A DNA stretch of 64,000 bases from NCBI GenBank assembly GCA_001657315.1, contig LYSV01000024.1, positions 1-64,000 of the forward strand, written 5' to 3'. A model generated the notes under the pieces. It was not told the DNA's origin. It did not search any database and saw only the letters and a list, made by a program, of their open reading frames with translations. This DNA comes from Flammeovirgaceae bacterium BBD 1991-12 (GTDB lineage: Bacteria; Bacteroidota; Bacteroidia; Cytophagales; Cyclobacteriaceae). The translations under genes were made by a program, and so were the position numbers. Numbering within the stretch: position 1 is the stretch's first letter; every line of letters begins with the position of its first letter. Shown in pieces: positions 20,681 through 29,153 of the stretch.

Positions 20681-20813
20681 AGTATTGAGTCCTTAGTCTT
20701 AAGTATTGAGTTGGGCTCTGCTCTCTTTTCATTTGTTGGGTATTGTTCAGAGGTGTTGTAGTAGGCATTGAAGTGCTGTAGAAATAATCCCCTGGCCGCC
20801 AGAGCAGCCGGGG
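20681..20813. repeat. Short direct repeat and weak terminator-like hairpin
   Basis: AGTATTGAGT occurs twice with a 21-nt period (20681-20690, 20702-20711), separated by CCTTAGTCTTA, like a dispersed intergenic repeat. Further on, CCCC-T-GGC (20789-20796) can pair with GCC-GGGG (20807-20813) with one bulge. The element lies between convergent genes and may help end transcription from either side. Confidence 0.3.
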
Positions 20814-20822
20814 TAAAGTGTG

Positions 20823-22382
20823 CTAGAATGTCCGTCCCCTTGTGAAACTTCTCCGGCCGTTCATGCTTTGTTTGGAACCATTGATGATGTCCAGGGCAAC
20901 ACCTTCCGTATCCCACCGCATGAAGAACATCAGGTATTCAGTATTATCATCACCAAAGTCAAGGAACATCATGGTATCCGCAAGGTCCCAGTCTTTGGCT
21001 TCGCATAAACCTGAAGACCTTTCGTTTTTAATCAGTAATTGATTGAAGGATCTCATTTGCTCTATTGGGTCGCAATTATCACACTCCATGAAAGCGATAG
21101 GTTTGGCCCCGGTTTCATCGAAGACGAAGTAATCGATGTAAATATGCTCCGGTTGCCTGTCCAGATACTCAGGAATGAATCGGATATCGAATTGACATGG
21201 CTGTCCGGGAACACTCCATACGAGGTCTCTTGAGTTAATTTTTGGATCACTTAGAACATAAAAGTACCGTTCCGACCATAGCGGTTCTATATCGACCGGC
21301 CCACCTGAGCCGTCAGGCCCATTGATCAATAACGGGGACTGGTTTTGAGACACCGTTAAGCGATCTATTGTCTCTGTTCCACGGAAAAAGGAACCCCGTG
21401 CTGCAGGGTCGCTATCTTCGAAAAACCGCTCCTCAAAAATACTCAGGGTGACTTCGTACTCACCCATTGGAACCCCTTTAAAATTGGCCAGCATTCTTTG
21501 GTTGTCGGGGTCACCTTCAAAACTGGCTTTGAAAATCCCGGATTGATTTTCCAGGGTGGCCACGGCTTTTTCAAATGTTCTTGTAACACCGGCTACTTCC
21601 ACTACAAAGTCTTGCAGATCATTATTGTCCAATGCAATGATCACTACAGGATCTGCCTTTAGGCCCTCAAGCGAATATCTCACTTCTGCATTTTCAGGTG
21701 AGATCACAGAAAAAACAATGGAATCTACATTATCATATAGTTTTAATGAACGGGCTCTTGCCTGCAGATCAATATCCATATCCCATCTGATAAAGCCATC
21801 AACCCTTCCCTGAACCTCAAGTGATGCACCAACAGGGGCATTATTTTGCAGGACTGATACCTCTACTTCAATTTGTTCTGTGAAGTTGATAGGGAACTCA
21901 ATAAGCCCAAAGTCACCGGGTTGGCTACCTTCATTTACCTCCAAAACCTCTATCGGCATCGAAACCACACCATCCGGTACTACTATAATTTCGTGTGGCA
22001 ATGGAGAATGGACAAATTTGGCTTTCTCCGAACCTTCCATAGGTGTAATGTATATAGCTTCGTCCTCCTCATTCACCACCATGAATTTTTTGATGTAGTA
22101 ATTTCCGGCGGGCATCTGGACTTTGCGTGTGACATAGGTGTCTCCTACCGTGATCAATTCAAGACGTTCCAGATCGAAAAATGGGTTGCCGGATGCATCT
22201 TCAATAGAAATAAGTACAGCACTGGCTTCTGATCTGTCCCCTGATGTTCTTCCTGACAGATCTTCGGAAACGGTAAGGATACCGAAGGAAACTTCCCCAT
22301 TTGCCATTATGGCCGGTTCCTGATCTTTTGAACAAGCCACGATCAATAAGGCCAGTAAGAGTAATAATTTTGAATTTTTCAT
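20823..22382 (-). CDS. Uncharacterised surface or periplasmic lipoprotein
   Basis: The 519-residue product begins with a lipoprotein signal (LLLALLIVAC, Cys17 followed by SKDQE). The mature region is rich in beta-type strands. An N-terminal domain has the pattern GEVSFGILTV, ISIEDASGNP and MPAGNYYIKKFMVV, which recalls DUF4493-like or other Ig-like lipoprotein domains of Bacteroidota. Later parts carry repeated beta-sandwich-like segments and a cysteine pair in MECDNCDP. No enzymatic motif is seen. It stands alone, convergent with gltD. The role is unknown; adhesion, cell-surface binding or a scaffold are all possible. Confidence 0.7.
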   Translation of the reverse strand: MKNSKLLLLLALLIVACSKDQEPAIMANGEVSFGILTVSEDLSGRTSGDRSEASAVLISIEDASGNPFFDLERLELITVGDTYVTRKVQMPAGNYYIKKFMVVNEEDEAIYITPMEGSEKAKFVHSPLPHEIIVVPDGVVSMPIEVLEVNEGSQPGDFGLIEFPINFTEQIEVEVSVLQNNAPVGASLEVQGRVDGFIRWDMDIDLQARARSLKLYDNVDSIVFSVISPENAEVRYSLEGLKADPVVIIALDNNDLQDFVVEVAGVTRTFEKAVATLENQSGIFKASFEGDPDNQRMLANFKGVPMGEYEVTLSIFEERFFEDSDPAARGSFFRGTETIDRLTVSQNQSPLLINGPDGSGGPVDIEPLWSERYFYVLSDPKINSRDLVWSVPGQPCQFDIRFIPEYLDRQPEHIYIDYFVFDETGAKPIAFMECDNCDPIEQMRSFNQLLIKNERSSGLCEAKDWDLADTMMFLDFGDDNTEYLMFFMRWDTEGVALDIINGSKQSMNGRRSFTRGRTF

Positions 22383-22875
22383 TTTAAATACAGTTTGAGT
22401 TTTTGTTGTTGGTTAATTGACCCCGGAAATTCTGTTTCGGTTGTGTTCGGGTTTGTTGGTTCTTTAATTCGGTATCAGCGTCTTTTGGTTCTGCCGAAAT
22501 ACCACTCACTAAGGCAGAGTTCGTGATCCTTGACACAATACGCTGAAAAAATCCATATAGTAGTTTCTCTAAGCAGCAAGACGTCAATTTTTATAAGTTT
22601 ATTGATGTACATGCAATTGAACGAAATACAGAATTCACCAGATGACCTTTAAAACGGACAACAGGTATACAACGCTGAATTTAAGAGGTATACATAAGGT
22701 ATACATTATTTAGTCTGAAGTCGTAAATCATTGGTATTGAGTAGGTTATATGATCAATGCAGAACCATATGATGAGTTGATCAGCCTGTTGAACATGAGG
22801 GGTAGGGAGAAATTGTGTGGAGCCGTTGGCTGGTAAGAGCCAAAATCTATAACTTATGGTTTCATCCCTTTTGCC
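22383..22875. other. 493-nt gap with three phased GGTATAC sites
   Basis: No gene is convincing here. The word GGTATACA occurs at 22664-22671, 22687-22694 and 22698-22705, that is with steps of 23 and 11 nt, close to two turns and one turn of the helix. Each contains the palindrome GTATAC. The block lies about 170 nt upstream of the permease gene at 22876 and about 280 nt upstream of the divergent lipoprotein gene. It could be a regulator-binding array. Confidence 0.35.
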
Positions 22876-23598
22876 ATGAACAATTCGGTACAAACCATAC
22901 CTCTGATCAACCTGGCTCTGGCTTTTCTTCCCGTCATAGTGGTGCTCATTATTGTCTGGAAGTGGAAGTTGGGTTACACCACGTCGCTTTTCGCCGTTTT
23001 CAGAATGCTTGTTCAGTTGCTATTGATCGGGTATTTTCTGGCCTATATCTTTGAGACAGACCATGCATGGGTGGTTGTACTGGTGCTGGCGATGATGCTA
23101 TTCTTTTCCAGTTGGATCGCTTTGCGTACCATCAGCATTCCTCGCAAGGTGTTGTACCTGAAATCTTTTGGGTCAATAGCATTGAGTGGAGGGCTTATAC
23201 TGATCCTTATTACCCAGGGAGTGCTCCGTTTACAGCCGTGGTATTTGCCCAGTTATATGATCCCTCTGGCGGGTATGATCTTTGCCAATGCCATGAACAG
23301 TGTGAGTCTGGCAGGAGAAAGACTGGAGGCTGAAATAAAACGGAATGTTCCCTATGAAAAGGCCCGGGTCACTGCTTTGCAAGCCTCTTTGATTCCTATC
23401 ACCAATTCTCTGTTCGCTGTGGGTCTGGTCTCTCTCCCCGGTATGATGACAGGGCAGATCGTGTCCGGCGTTTCACCCCTGATCGCTGCGAGGTATCAGA
23501 TCATGGTAATGTGTATGATCTTCGCTTCGGCGGGCATTGCACCTGCCTTGTTTTTGGTAATGGTCCGGTCTCATTTTGAGGATAACAGAAATGCGTGA
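22876..23598 (+). CDS. FetB/UPF0014 family ABC transporter permease
   Basis: The 240-residue protein has about seven hydrophobic segments and the conserved features of the FetB (YbbM) family, such as GYTTSLFAVFRMLVQLLL near the N-terminus, GMIFANAMNSVSLAGERL near residue 140 and LPGMMTGQIVSGVSP near residue 190. In E. coli, FetAB is linked to iron homeostasis, with FetA as the ATPase. No ATPase gene is adjacent on either side here, so the partner must be encoded elsewhere. The substrate is not shown by sequence. Confidence 0.85.
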   Translation: MNNSVQTIPLINLALAFLPVIVVLIIVWKWKLGYTTSLFAVFRMLVQLLLIGYFLAYIFETDHAWVVVLVLAMMLFFSSWIALRTISIPRKVLYLKSFGSIALSGGLILILITQGVLRLQPWYLPSYMIPLAGMIFANAMNSVSLAGERLEAEIKRNVPYEKARVTALQASLIPITNSLFAVGLVSLPGMMTGQIVSGVSPLIAARYQIMVMCMIFASAGIAPALFLVMVRSHFEDNRNA

Positions 23599-23951
23599 GG
23601 CATCATAGACGATTGGAATACCACCATTGAGGTTGATCCCTTGATTGATGGAATTTCCGTAAAACCCGGGTATTCACCAGGACAGAGTTATGCCAGAGCT
23701 GCTTTTGAATGCTTGGGTAAAAGAGTTGAAAGAGGCCCTTGAGGATGCTTCCATTACATTGGTCAGGAGAGACACTTGGTGTCTCTCTTATGTTTTTTCG
23801 AGTAGACCTGTGTCGAATCATACCAACAGGAATAAGGTCTTGATTTCTACAGATAAGTGAGAAGGCAATGCTCCAATACAAAATCTAAACATTTGTTATC
23901 GTTCGGTGCCTTCACTTCGCTCCATATTTGCTATGTATAAAACTTAAGATC
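23599..23951. other. 353-nt gap holding a strong terminator
   Basis: Apart from the hairpin at 23767-23798 nothing definite is seen. The stretch 23600-23745 stays open on the plus strand in the frame following the permease stop, but the peptide resembles no family I know and could equally be chance. Confidence 0.3.
23767..23798 (+). terminator. Intrinsic terminator
   Basis: GAGAGACAC (23767-23775) pairs perfectly with GTGTCTCTC (23779-23787) around a 3-nt loop, and TTATGTTTTTT follows. This is a good plus-strand terminator, about 170 nt after the permease stop and before the next gene. Confidence 0.7.
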
Positions 23952-24515
23952 ATGATAAAGCTGACATTTCCGGCACTAACTTTCATTTTTCTTACTTCAT
24001 GCTATTCTCTGACAAGATCCGTGGAGGCCGGTAAGCCCTACTGTGACAAGATCCGATGGCCGGAAGAATATAAACTGTCGGAGGCTGATTTTTATATTCA
24101 TAACAGAATCGATATCAAAGCTTCACCCGAAACTGTCTGGAATATCCTGATCAAGGCGGAGACCTGGCCGGACTGGTACGAAGGCATGAGCAATGTAAAA
24201 GTGCAGGGATCATCGGAAGGGACTTTAGAAGACCAATCGTATTTTACTTTTCGTACCATGGGCAGAGATTTTGACGGAACTATCAGAGAGTTTGAACCCT
24301 TCGAGCGCCTGGCATGGGAGACCACGAATGACAAGCTCAATGCCTACCATGCATGGCTTATTGTACCTACTGAAGAGGGCTGTCGTGTCATCACGGATGA
24401 ATCCCAGCATGGAAAGCTTGCCAGGCTACAGAAAACCTTTCTTCCCCGTAAGCTTCAAAACCTTCATGACCTTTGGCTGGTGGAATTAAAGAGAAAGGCA
24501 GAAGGTGCTGAGTAA
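23952..24515 (+). CDS. SRPBCC-domain lipoprotein
   Basis: The 187-residue product has a lipoprotein signal ending at LTSC. After it comes a START/SRPBCC (polyketide cyclase-like) fold with the usual opening HNRIDIKASPETVWNIL and WPDWYEGM near residues 65-70. These folds bind hydrophobic ligands in a deep cavity; the ligand is unknown. A membrane-anchored SRPBCC protein is less common than a cytosolic one. The ATG at 23952 was chosen because it puts the signal peptide first; an ATG eight codons upstream is in frame but adds charged residues. It is the first of four SRPBCC genes in 3 kb. Confidence 0.75.
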   Translation: MIKLTFPALTFIFLTSCYSLTRSVEAGKPYCDKIRWPEEYKLSEADFYIHNRIDIKASPETVWNILIKAETWPDWYEGMSNVKVQGSSEGTLEDQSYFTFRTMGRDFDGTIREFEPFERLAWETTNDKLNAYHAWLIVPTEEGCRVITDESQHGKLARLQKTFLPRKLQNLHDLWLVELKRKAEGAE

Positions 24516-24582
24516 TGGCATCTGGTCTCTTAGGAGGTAAAGAATATATTCAAAGAGCGGGGATTTTCGTATATTAGTCCAG

Positions 24583-24786
24583 ATGCAAGTTGAACGGATC
24601 AATAACGAGATCATCATTCGGATTTCCTCCGACTTAGACACAGCCAAACTACAAAAGGTATTGGATCTGATCCGCTATGGGGAATTAACCTCCAGAAGTA
24701 CGGCAACTCAGGAACAGGTGAATCAGCTTGCTGCAAAAATCAATAAAAATTGGTGGGCAAAGAATAAGAGTCGATTCATTAAGTGA
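24583..24786 (+). CDS. Putative antitoxin of a PIN-toxin pair
   Basis: This 67-residue protein lies directly upstream of a PIN-domain gene and overlaps it by 4 nt (GTGA). It starts VERINNEIIIRISSDLDTAKLQ and ends in a WWAKNKSRF-like tail, which matches small partner proteins found before PIN_3-type toxins in Bacteroidota. No DNA-binding motif is obvious, though the N-terminal beta-alpha pattern could dimerise. It is probably the antitoxin that blocks the nuclease and represses the pair. A -7-like TATATTAG at 24570-24577 lies just before the ATG. Confidence 0.65.
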   Translation: MQVERINNEIIIRISSDLDTAKLQKVLDLIRYGELTSRSTATQEQVNQLAAKINKNWWAKNKSRFIK

Positions 24787-25226
24787 AAGTTATTGTTGAT
24801 ACCAACATAATTTTCAGTGCAATGCTAAATGTTAACGGTGCTTTAGCCGATCTGCTACTTTCGGAAAACCTTTTTGACTTCTATTCTCCTTCCTTTCTAT
24901 TGGAAGAATTGTCAGAGTACAAAGATAAACTTATGAAAATCCTTAAGTCAGGATCAACCGATGAACTATCCGAGTTGCAGTTTATGATAACCAAAAACAT
25001 CCGGTTTATTTCTGAGTTCCAGATTGACAAAAATATCTGGAAAGAAGCTCAAAGACTTACAACAGGCATTGATTTTGATGACATAGCTTTTGTTGCTCTC
25101 ACACTTCACCTAAATGGAATCCTCTGGACTGGGGATAAAAGATTAAAAACCGGCCTGGAGAAAAAGAGCTTTGATGCTGTAGTTGATACTCAGACATTGG
25201 TAGCAATAAGCCGCGAGAAAAAGTAA
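24783..25226 (+). CDS. PIN-domain ribonuclease toxin
   Basis: The 147-residue PIN protein starts with the hallmark KVIVDTNIIFSAML, whose Asp6 is the first acidic metal ligand. FLLEELSEYKDKL carries the next acidic positions near residue 42. TGIDFDDIAFVALTL (about 93-107) and WTGDKRL (about 115-121) carry the later aspartates. All acidic residues expected for Mg-dependent RNA cleavage are present, so it is probably an active VapC-like (PIN_3) toxin. Translation starts at GTG 24783, overlapping the antitoxin stop, which couples the two. Confidence 0.8.
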   Translation: MKVIVDTNIIFSAMLNVNGALADLLLSENLFDFYSPSFLLEELSEYKDKLMKILKSGSTDELSELQFMITKNIRFISEFQIDKNIWKEAQRLTTGIDFDDIAFVALTLHLNGILWTGDKRLKTGLEKKSFDAVVDTQTLVAISREKK

Positions 25227-25321
25227 CACCCCTTAATATGGTTGACTTGTTGTGTGACAAAGTATTTATCCATTTTAGAAGTTCAAAGGTTTGGTTGATG
25301 GATAATTGGAATTCTTGAAGT

Positions 25322-25828
25322 ATGACGGAAAATCCACATATACAGCAATCCATCGAATCCACCATCCTGATCAATAGCTGCGTCGCATCCGTATGGGAAA
25401 ATGTGGTGAATGTAAAGCTGGAGCAATTTGCTGATCCATTTTGGTTTCGGCTGCTGAACATTCCCAAACCACTCAGGGCCAATCTTATCTCCACGGGAGA
25501 AGGGGACGAACGGATCGCGTATTTCAGAACCGGTAAAAGATTTATGCAAAGTATCATCACCTGGGAACCTTTTCAGGAATACAGCTTCTCCTTCAATCCG
25601 GAAAAGGGATTCAGGGTAGGCTATTTTTTTGATCTGCACAACGGGATCTTCAGGATCTCCCATGGCTCGTATTATCTGAACCCTATGGACAATTGGACCT
25701 CTTTAACGCTAAAAACCGTATACTCCATCGACAAGAGGTTTTTCAGGATGCTGCATCCCCTAATAAGGGGTGTGTTGGACCTGTTCCAAAGCTATTTGTT
25801 GCGATCCATCAAAAAGAATTCCGAATAA
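25322..25828 (+). CDS. SRPBCC-like protein (168 aa)
   Basis: This cytosolic-type protein opens IQQSIESTILINSCVASVWENV, the first strand and helix of an SRPBCC fold. It later shows WEPFQEYSFSF and LTLKTVYSIDKRFFRMLHPLIRG, the typical final strand and long C-terminal helix. No catalytic residues are evident. It abuts the next SRPBCC gene without spacing (TAA then GTG), so they are an operon and their products may work together. The specific role is unknown. Confidence 0.65.
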   Translation: MTENPHIQQSIESTILINSCVASVWENVVNVKLEQFADPFWFRLLNIPKPLRANLISTGEGDERIAYFRTGKRFMQSIITWEPFQEYSFSFNPEKGFRVGYFFDLHNGIFRISHGSYYLNPMDNWTSLTLKTVYSIDKRFFRMLHPLIRGVLDLFQSYLLRSIKKNSE

Positions 25829-26275
25829 GTGAATGCCACAAAGTTTAGCGAGAAGATCATCATTAACCGGCCGCAGCAAGAGGTGTTTGATTACACTCAG
25901 GACTATGACCAGAGGCTGAGCTGGGACACCTTTCTGAAAAGCGCCGAGCTGATTAATGGGGCGGAAAGTGCCGCTCTCGGAGTAAAAGCGTGGTGTGTGG
26001 CCTATAACGGCCTGGGCATGGAAACGGAATATGTTTCCTTCAGAAGACCGTCCGTAACAGCGGTTAAAATGACCCAGGGTCCTTTCATGTTTTCGTCATT
26101 TCTCGGTTCTTGGAATTTCAAATCCCTGGAGGATAGACAGACGGAGGTTACATTTTTGTATTCTTATCAACTGAGGTTTCCGGTGAACCTTTTTTCTTTC
26201 CTGGTCAGGCCCGTACTGATCAGAAATGTGAAACAAAGGCTCGTGGACCTGAAGAAAAAAATGGAGAATGGATAG
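25829..26275 (+). CDS. SRPBCC family protein (148 aa)
   Basis: The start is GTG, immediately after the previous stop codon. The protein has the usual SRPBCC layout: FSEKIIINRPQQEVFDYTQDY at the N-terminus, WDTFLKSAEL, a strand-rich middle, and a final helix RPVLIRNVKQRLVDLKKKM that lines the ligand cavity. The family includes polyketide cyclases, lipid-transfer and stress proteins; this member cannot be assigned further. It is the second gene of the small SRPBCC operon. Confidence 0.7.
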   Translation: MNATKFSEKIIINRPQQEVFDYTQDYDQRLSWDTFLKSAELINGAESAALGVKAWCVAYNGLGMETEYVSFRRPSVTAVKMTQGPFMFSSFLGSWNFKSLEDRQTEVTFLYSYQLRFPVNLFSFLVRPVLIRNVKQRLVDLKKKMENG

Positions 26276-26321
26276 CGTTTTTACTGTACAGCTTTTTAGG
26301 TTCTGAGATCTCTTTCCCACG

Positions 26322-26798
26322 ATGCCCGTAATTGAACTGACTGAGGTAATTCGTGCACCTGTAGAGATCTGTTTTGATCTATCACGGAGCATTGATCTGC
26401 ATCTCATATCGACCGAACATACAAATGAAAAAGCGATAGCGGGAGTTACCTCCGGCCTGATCGGTCTAGATGAATCGGTTACCTGGCAAGCAAGGCACTT
26501 TGGAATTACGCAAAGACTTACCACCAGGATCACAGCATTTGAACCTCCTCACTTCTTTGCTGATGAGATGCAGCGAGGGATTTTCAAACGATTCAGGCAT
26601 GAACATTTTTTTGAGGAGTTCAATATTGGAACAAGAATGAGAGACGTTTTTGATTATGATTCCCCTTTCGGTCCTTTAGGGAAACTTGTGGACTTCATCA
26701 TATTGAAAAAATATATGACGAGGCTCCTGGTCCTGAGGAATGAGGTGATCAGAAATTTTGCTGAAAGTGACAAGTGGAAAGACCTTTTGAATGGATGA
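26322..26798 (+). CDS. SRPBCC protein, COG4276-like
   Basis: The 158-residue protein resembles the COG4276 ligand-binding group often labelled as cell-division-inhibitor-like. It opens IELTEVIRAPVEICFDLSRSIDLH, then has TWQARHFGITQRLTTRITAFEPP and FKRFRHEHFFEEF, which are typical of that group. The label does not establish a role in division. It follows the other SRPBCC genes after 46 nt, with a likely internal start at ATG 26322. Confidence 0.75.
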   Translation: MPVIELTEVIRAPVEICFDLSRSIDLHLISTEHTNEKAIAGVTSGLIGLDESVTWQARHFGITQRLTTRITAFEPPHFFADEMQRGIFKRFRHEHFFEEFNIGTRMRDVFDYDSPFGPLGKLVDFIILKKYMTRLLVLRNEVIRNFAESDKWKDLLNG

Positions 26799-26934
26799 TC
26801 ACACTCCTGTGGGTAACTTTATTGACAGAAAAGGCGGCTTGTACAAGGCCAGAACCATCCAAAAGGTGTAACGGCTTGCTTCCAGCGATCAGAGATATTC
26901 TGAATCATCGATCATTTGAACCGTCCGCAATGCC

Positions 26935-27714
26935 ATGAGAATTGATATTATTCGACCCGGGAACTTTCTAAAGGACTATGTCAAATGCTTCTGGACACTC
27001 AGCCATAACGGAAAGCCCCATACCGAAAGATTGTTTCCCGTAGGAGAACCTCAAATGATCTTTCACAGTGGAGAGCCTTTTGTTGAAAGCCACACTCCGG
27101 GCCAATCAACAAGGCAACCGGAAGCGCTGGTTTGCGGACAACTGACTACCTTCACAAGTGTCACCACGGTCAATAAAAGCGAGCTTTTCGGAATATCCCT
27201 TCAGCCTCATGCACTTCACACGATCCTTAAAGCGTCTGCCTCTCAATTCACGGATCGATCCACAGACCTGACCCTCATTGATAAGAGATACAATGAGCTT
27301 CATGAGAGGATCGTAGAAGCTCCGGATACTACTGAAAAAGTGATCGTTGCAGAGCGGTATCTCAGGGAAAAGATCGTCAATATCAAAGCCCGCAACGTTC
27401 GGTTGATCGGAGAGTGCCTGCACAGGATCAGCCAAAGCCCATTATACACTCTCTCAGACATGGCTGCCCGGTTTGAGATCAGCCACCGGCAGATGGAGCG
27501 TATATTCCTTGATCACGTAGGGGTATCGGCTAGGGTATTTCAGAAGATCTCCAGATTTAACACCGCGTTACGACTTATTCCAGCCTCAGCCTCTCTCACC
27601 ACCATCGGCTATGAAAGTGGCTACTTCGATCAGGCACATTTTAGCCGGTCATTCAAGGAACACACCGGCTATTCGCCAGGGACCTATCGGCAGATGCTCC
27701 GGGACCGGGGGTGA
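26935..27714 (+). CDS. AraC family transcriptional regulator
   Basis: The 259-residue protein has an N-terminal sensing domain of the DUF6597 type (YVKCFWTLSH, LFPVGEPQMIFH, FGISLQPHAL) and a C-terminal double helix-turn-helix. The first helix-turn-helix includes TLSDMAARFEISHRQMERIF (about residues 180-199). The second includes TTIGYESGYFDQAHFSRSFK followed by TGYSPGTYR. It probably controls neighbouring genes, perhaps the SRPBCC set or the M28 peptidase gene 71 nt downstream. The inducer is unknown. Confidence 0.9.
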   Translation: MRIDIIRPGNFLKDYVKCFWTLSHNGKPHTERLFPVGEPQMIFHSGEPFVESHTPGQSTRQPEALVCGQLTTFTSVTTVNKSELFGISLQPHALHTILKASASQFTDRSTDLTLIDKRYNELHERIVEAPDTTEKVIVAERYLREKIVNIKARNVRLIGECLHRISQSPLYTLSDMAARFEISHRQMERIFLDHVGVSARVFQKISRFNTALRLIPASASLTTIGYESGYFDQAHFSRSFKEHTGYSPGTYRQMLRDRG

Positions 27715-27785
27715 ATGTCGTTTCGGTACAATTATTTCAAAAATTTTGATGGTTCATTTGGGTGGAATTTGTAAAGGATGATACC

Positions 27786-28988
27786 ATGAAAAAAGATGAA
27801 AATCAGCTACTGATCAGATCCTGTTTGACTGAATTATGTACTGCTATTGGAGCGCGGCCTACCGGTTCCGGGGAAAATCGACTGGCACAGCAATACATTG
27901 ACCGTCAGTTCAGGCAAATGGGTCTACAGGTCGAAAATCAGCCGTTTACCTGTATCCACTGGATGGCAGGAAGTGCTGCGTTAAATGTGGACAATGAAAA
28001 GATACCGGCCAAAGCCTCACCATACTCCCTGCCCGTCCACTTTTCAGGGAGGTTTGAAAGGGCTGAAACCATTAGCGAGTTGCAGGGCCGTGACCTGACG
28101 GATAAAATGCTGGTTTTGGCCGGAGCGCTGGCCAGGGAACCCGTTATGCCTAAAAACTTCAGATTCTGGAACCCTGAGCATCATCAGCAGATTATTCGTA
28201 CACTTGAGAGCCTGTCGCCGAAAGCCATCATCACGTTTACCGATGAAGTGGCTACACCCGTATTTGAGGATGGAGACTTTGATATACCTTCTGTAGTGGT
28301 ACCCGTAAACTACCAGAGCCGTTTTCATCAAAATTCCAACCATACGATCGAGCTCTCTTTTGAAGCACGGCGAATACCTTCCACAGGCGCCAATGTGATT
28401 GCGCGACTAAATCCTACGGCAAAAAAGAAGGTGATTGTCTGTGCTCATTTTGATACAAAACCCGGGACGCCCGGTGCCCTCGACAATGCATCAGGGATCA
28501 CTACCCTTCTGCTTACCGCACGGCTGTTGTCCGAAGCAGACCTGAACGTATGCGCAGAGTTCGTAGCTTTCAATGGAGAAGATTATTTTTCTACTCCCGG
28601 ACAGGTCGCTTACCTTGAGAAATATACGGACACTTTTGGTCGTGTTATGTTGGCGATCAACTGTGACGGTGTGGGCTATAAACATGGAAAAACAGGCATA
28701 TCACCTATGTCATGTAGCAGAGAAATTGAGATCCTGGTAGAGAAACATATAAAAAACTACCGTTCACTCACTCTGGCAGACCCCTGGTATCAGGGTGATC
28801 ACATGCTATTTACCGGGGCAGGAATACCCACTTTGGCTATTACCTCGCAGAAGATATTTGACCTGTTGGATACGGTCATACACTCTGAAAAGGACACCAT
28901 TGATCTGATAGATCATTCCAGAATTGCAGAAACCGCGTTATTCATAAACAGCATGATCAGGCAGATCGAAAAGGTACTAAAACGCTAA
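27786..28988 (+). CDS. M28 family zinc peptidase without signal peptide
   Basis: From the ATG at 27786 (preceded by AAAGGATG, a fair ribosome site) the protein has 400 residues. A GTG eight codons earlier is also in frame. The zinc site is present: CAHFDTKPGTPGALDNASG gives the first His and Asp ligands, FNGEDYF the glutamates, NCDGVGY the next Asp, and HSEKDTIDLID the final His. A probable PA-like insert lies between about residues 90 and 200. Unlike the M28 enzyme at 3482-4999 it lacks a signal peptide and so is probably cytosolic. The substrate is unknown. Confidence 0.85.
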   Translation: MKKDENQLLIRSCLTELCTAIGARPTGSGENRLAQQYIDRQFRQMGLQVENQPFTCIHWMAGSAALNVDNEKIPAKASPYSLPVHFSGRFERAETISELQGRDLTDKMLVLAGALAREPVMPKNFRFWNPEHHQQIIRTLESLSPKAIITFTDEVATPVFEDGDFDIPSVVVPVNYQSRFHQNSNHTIELSFEARRIPSTGANVIARLNPTAKKKVIVCAHFDTKPGTPGALDNASGITTLLLTARLLSEADLNVCAEFVAFNGEDYFSTPGQVAYLEKYTDTFGRVMLAINCDGVGYKHGKTGISPMSCSREIEILVEKHIKNYRSLTLADPWYQGDHMLFTGAGIPTLAITSQKIFDLLDTVIHSEKDTIDLIDHSRIAETALFINSMIRQIEKVLKR

Positions 28989-29052
28989 CACAGGGCTCAG
29001 AGGCATAAAGGAAAGGTGGAGAAGGTAAAGAAAGATCAGATTTCCTAAAATC

Positions 29053-29090
29053 AGAGAGGTTGTTTTTCATGGTTCTCATGGAACCTTTCT
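29053..29090 (+). terminator. Weak terminator-like hairpin
   Basis: GGTTC (29071-29075) pairs with GAACC (29081-29085), and a longer alternative pairs AGAGAGGTT with AACCTTTCT (8 of 9). A T-rich tail follows. It lies after the M28 gene and before the sigma factor gene. Confidence 0.3.
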
Positions 29091-29132
29091 TATGATTTGT
29101 CCCTCATGTTTCTTAAACTGTAGTCGACATTC

Positions 29133-29140
29133 TATTTTTA
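29133..29140 (+). promoter_or_regulatory. Candidate promoter of the sigma factor gene
   Basis: TATTTTTA matches TAnnTTTG at 7 of 8 positions, 13 nt before the ATG at 29154. TTTC at 29109-29112 is 20 nt upstream as a weak -33 element. Confidence 0.3.
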
Positions 29141-29153
29141 TCACTTCCTTTCC

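Noticed and set aside
22384-22587. 67-codon minus-strand gene upstream of the lipoprotein
   Set aside because: Composition and sequence do not look like a protein; the stretch is more probably leader and promoter DNA.
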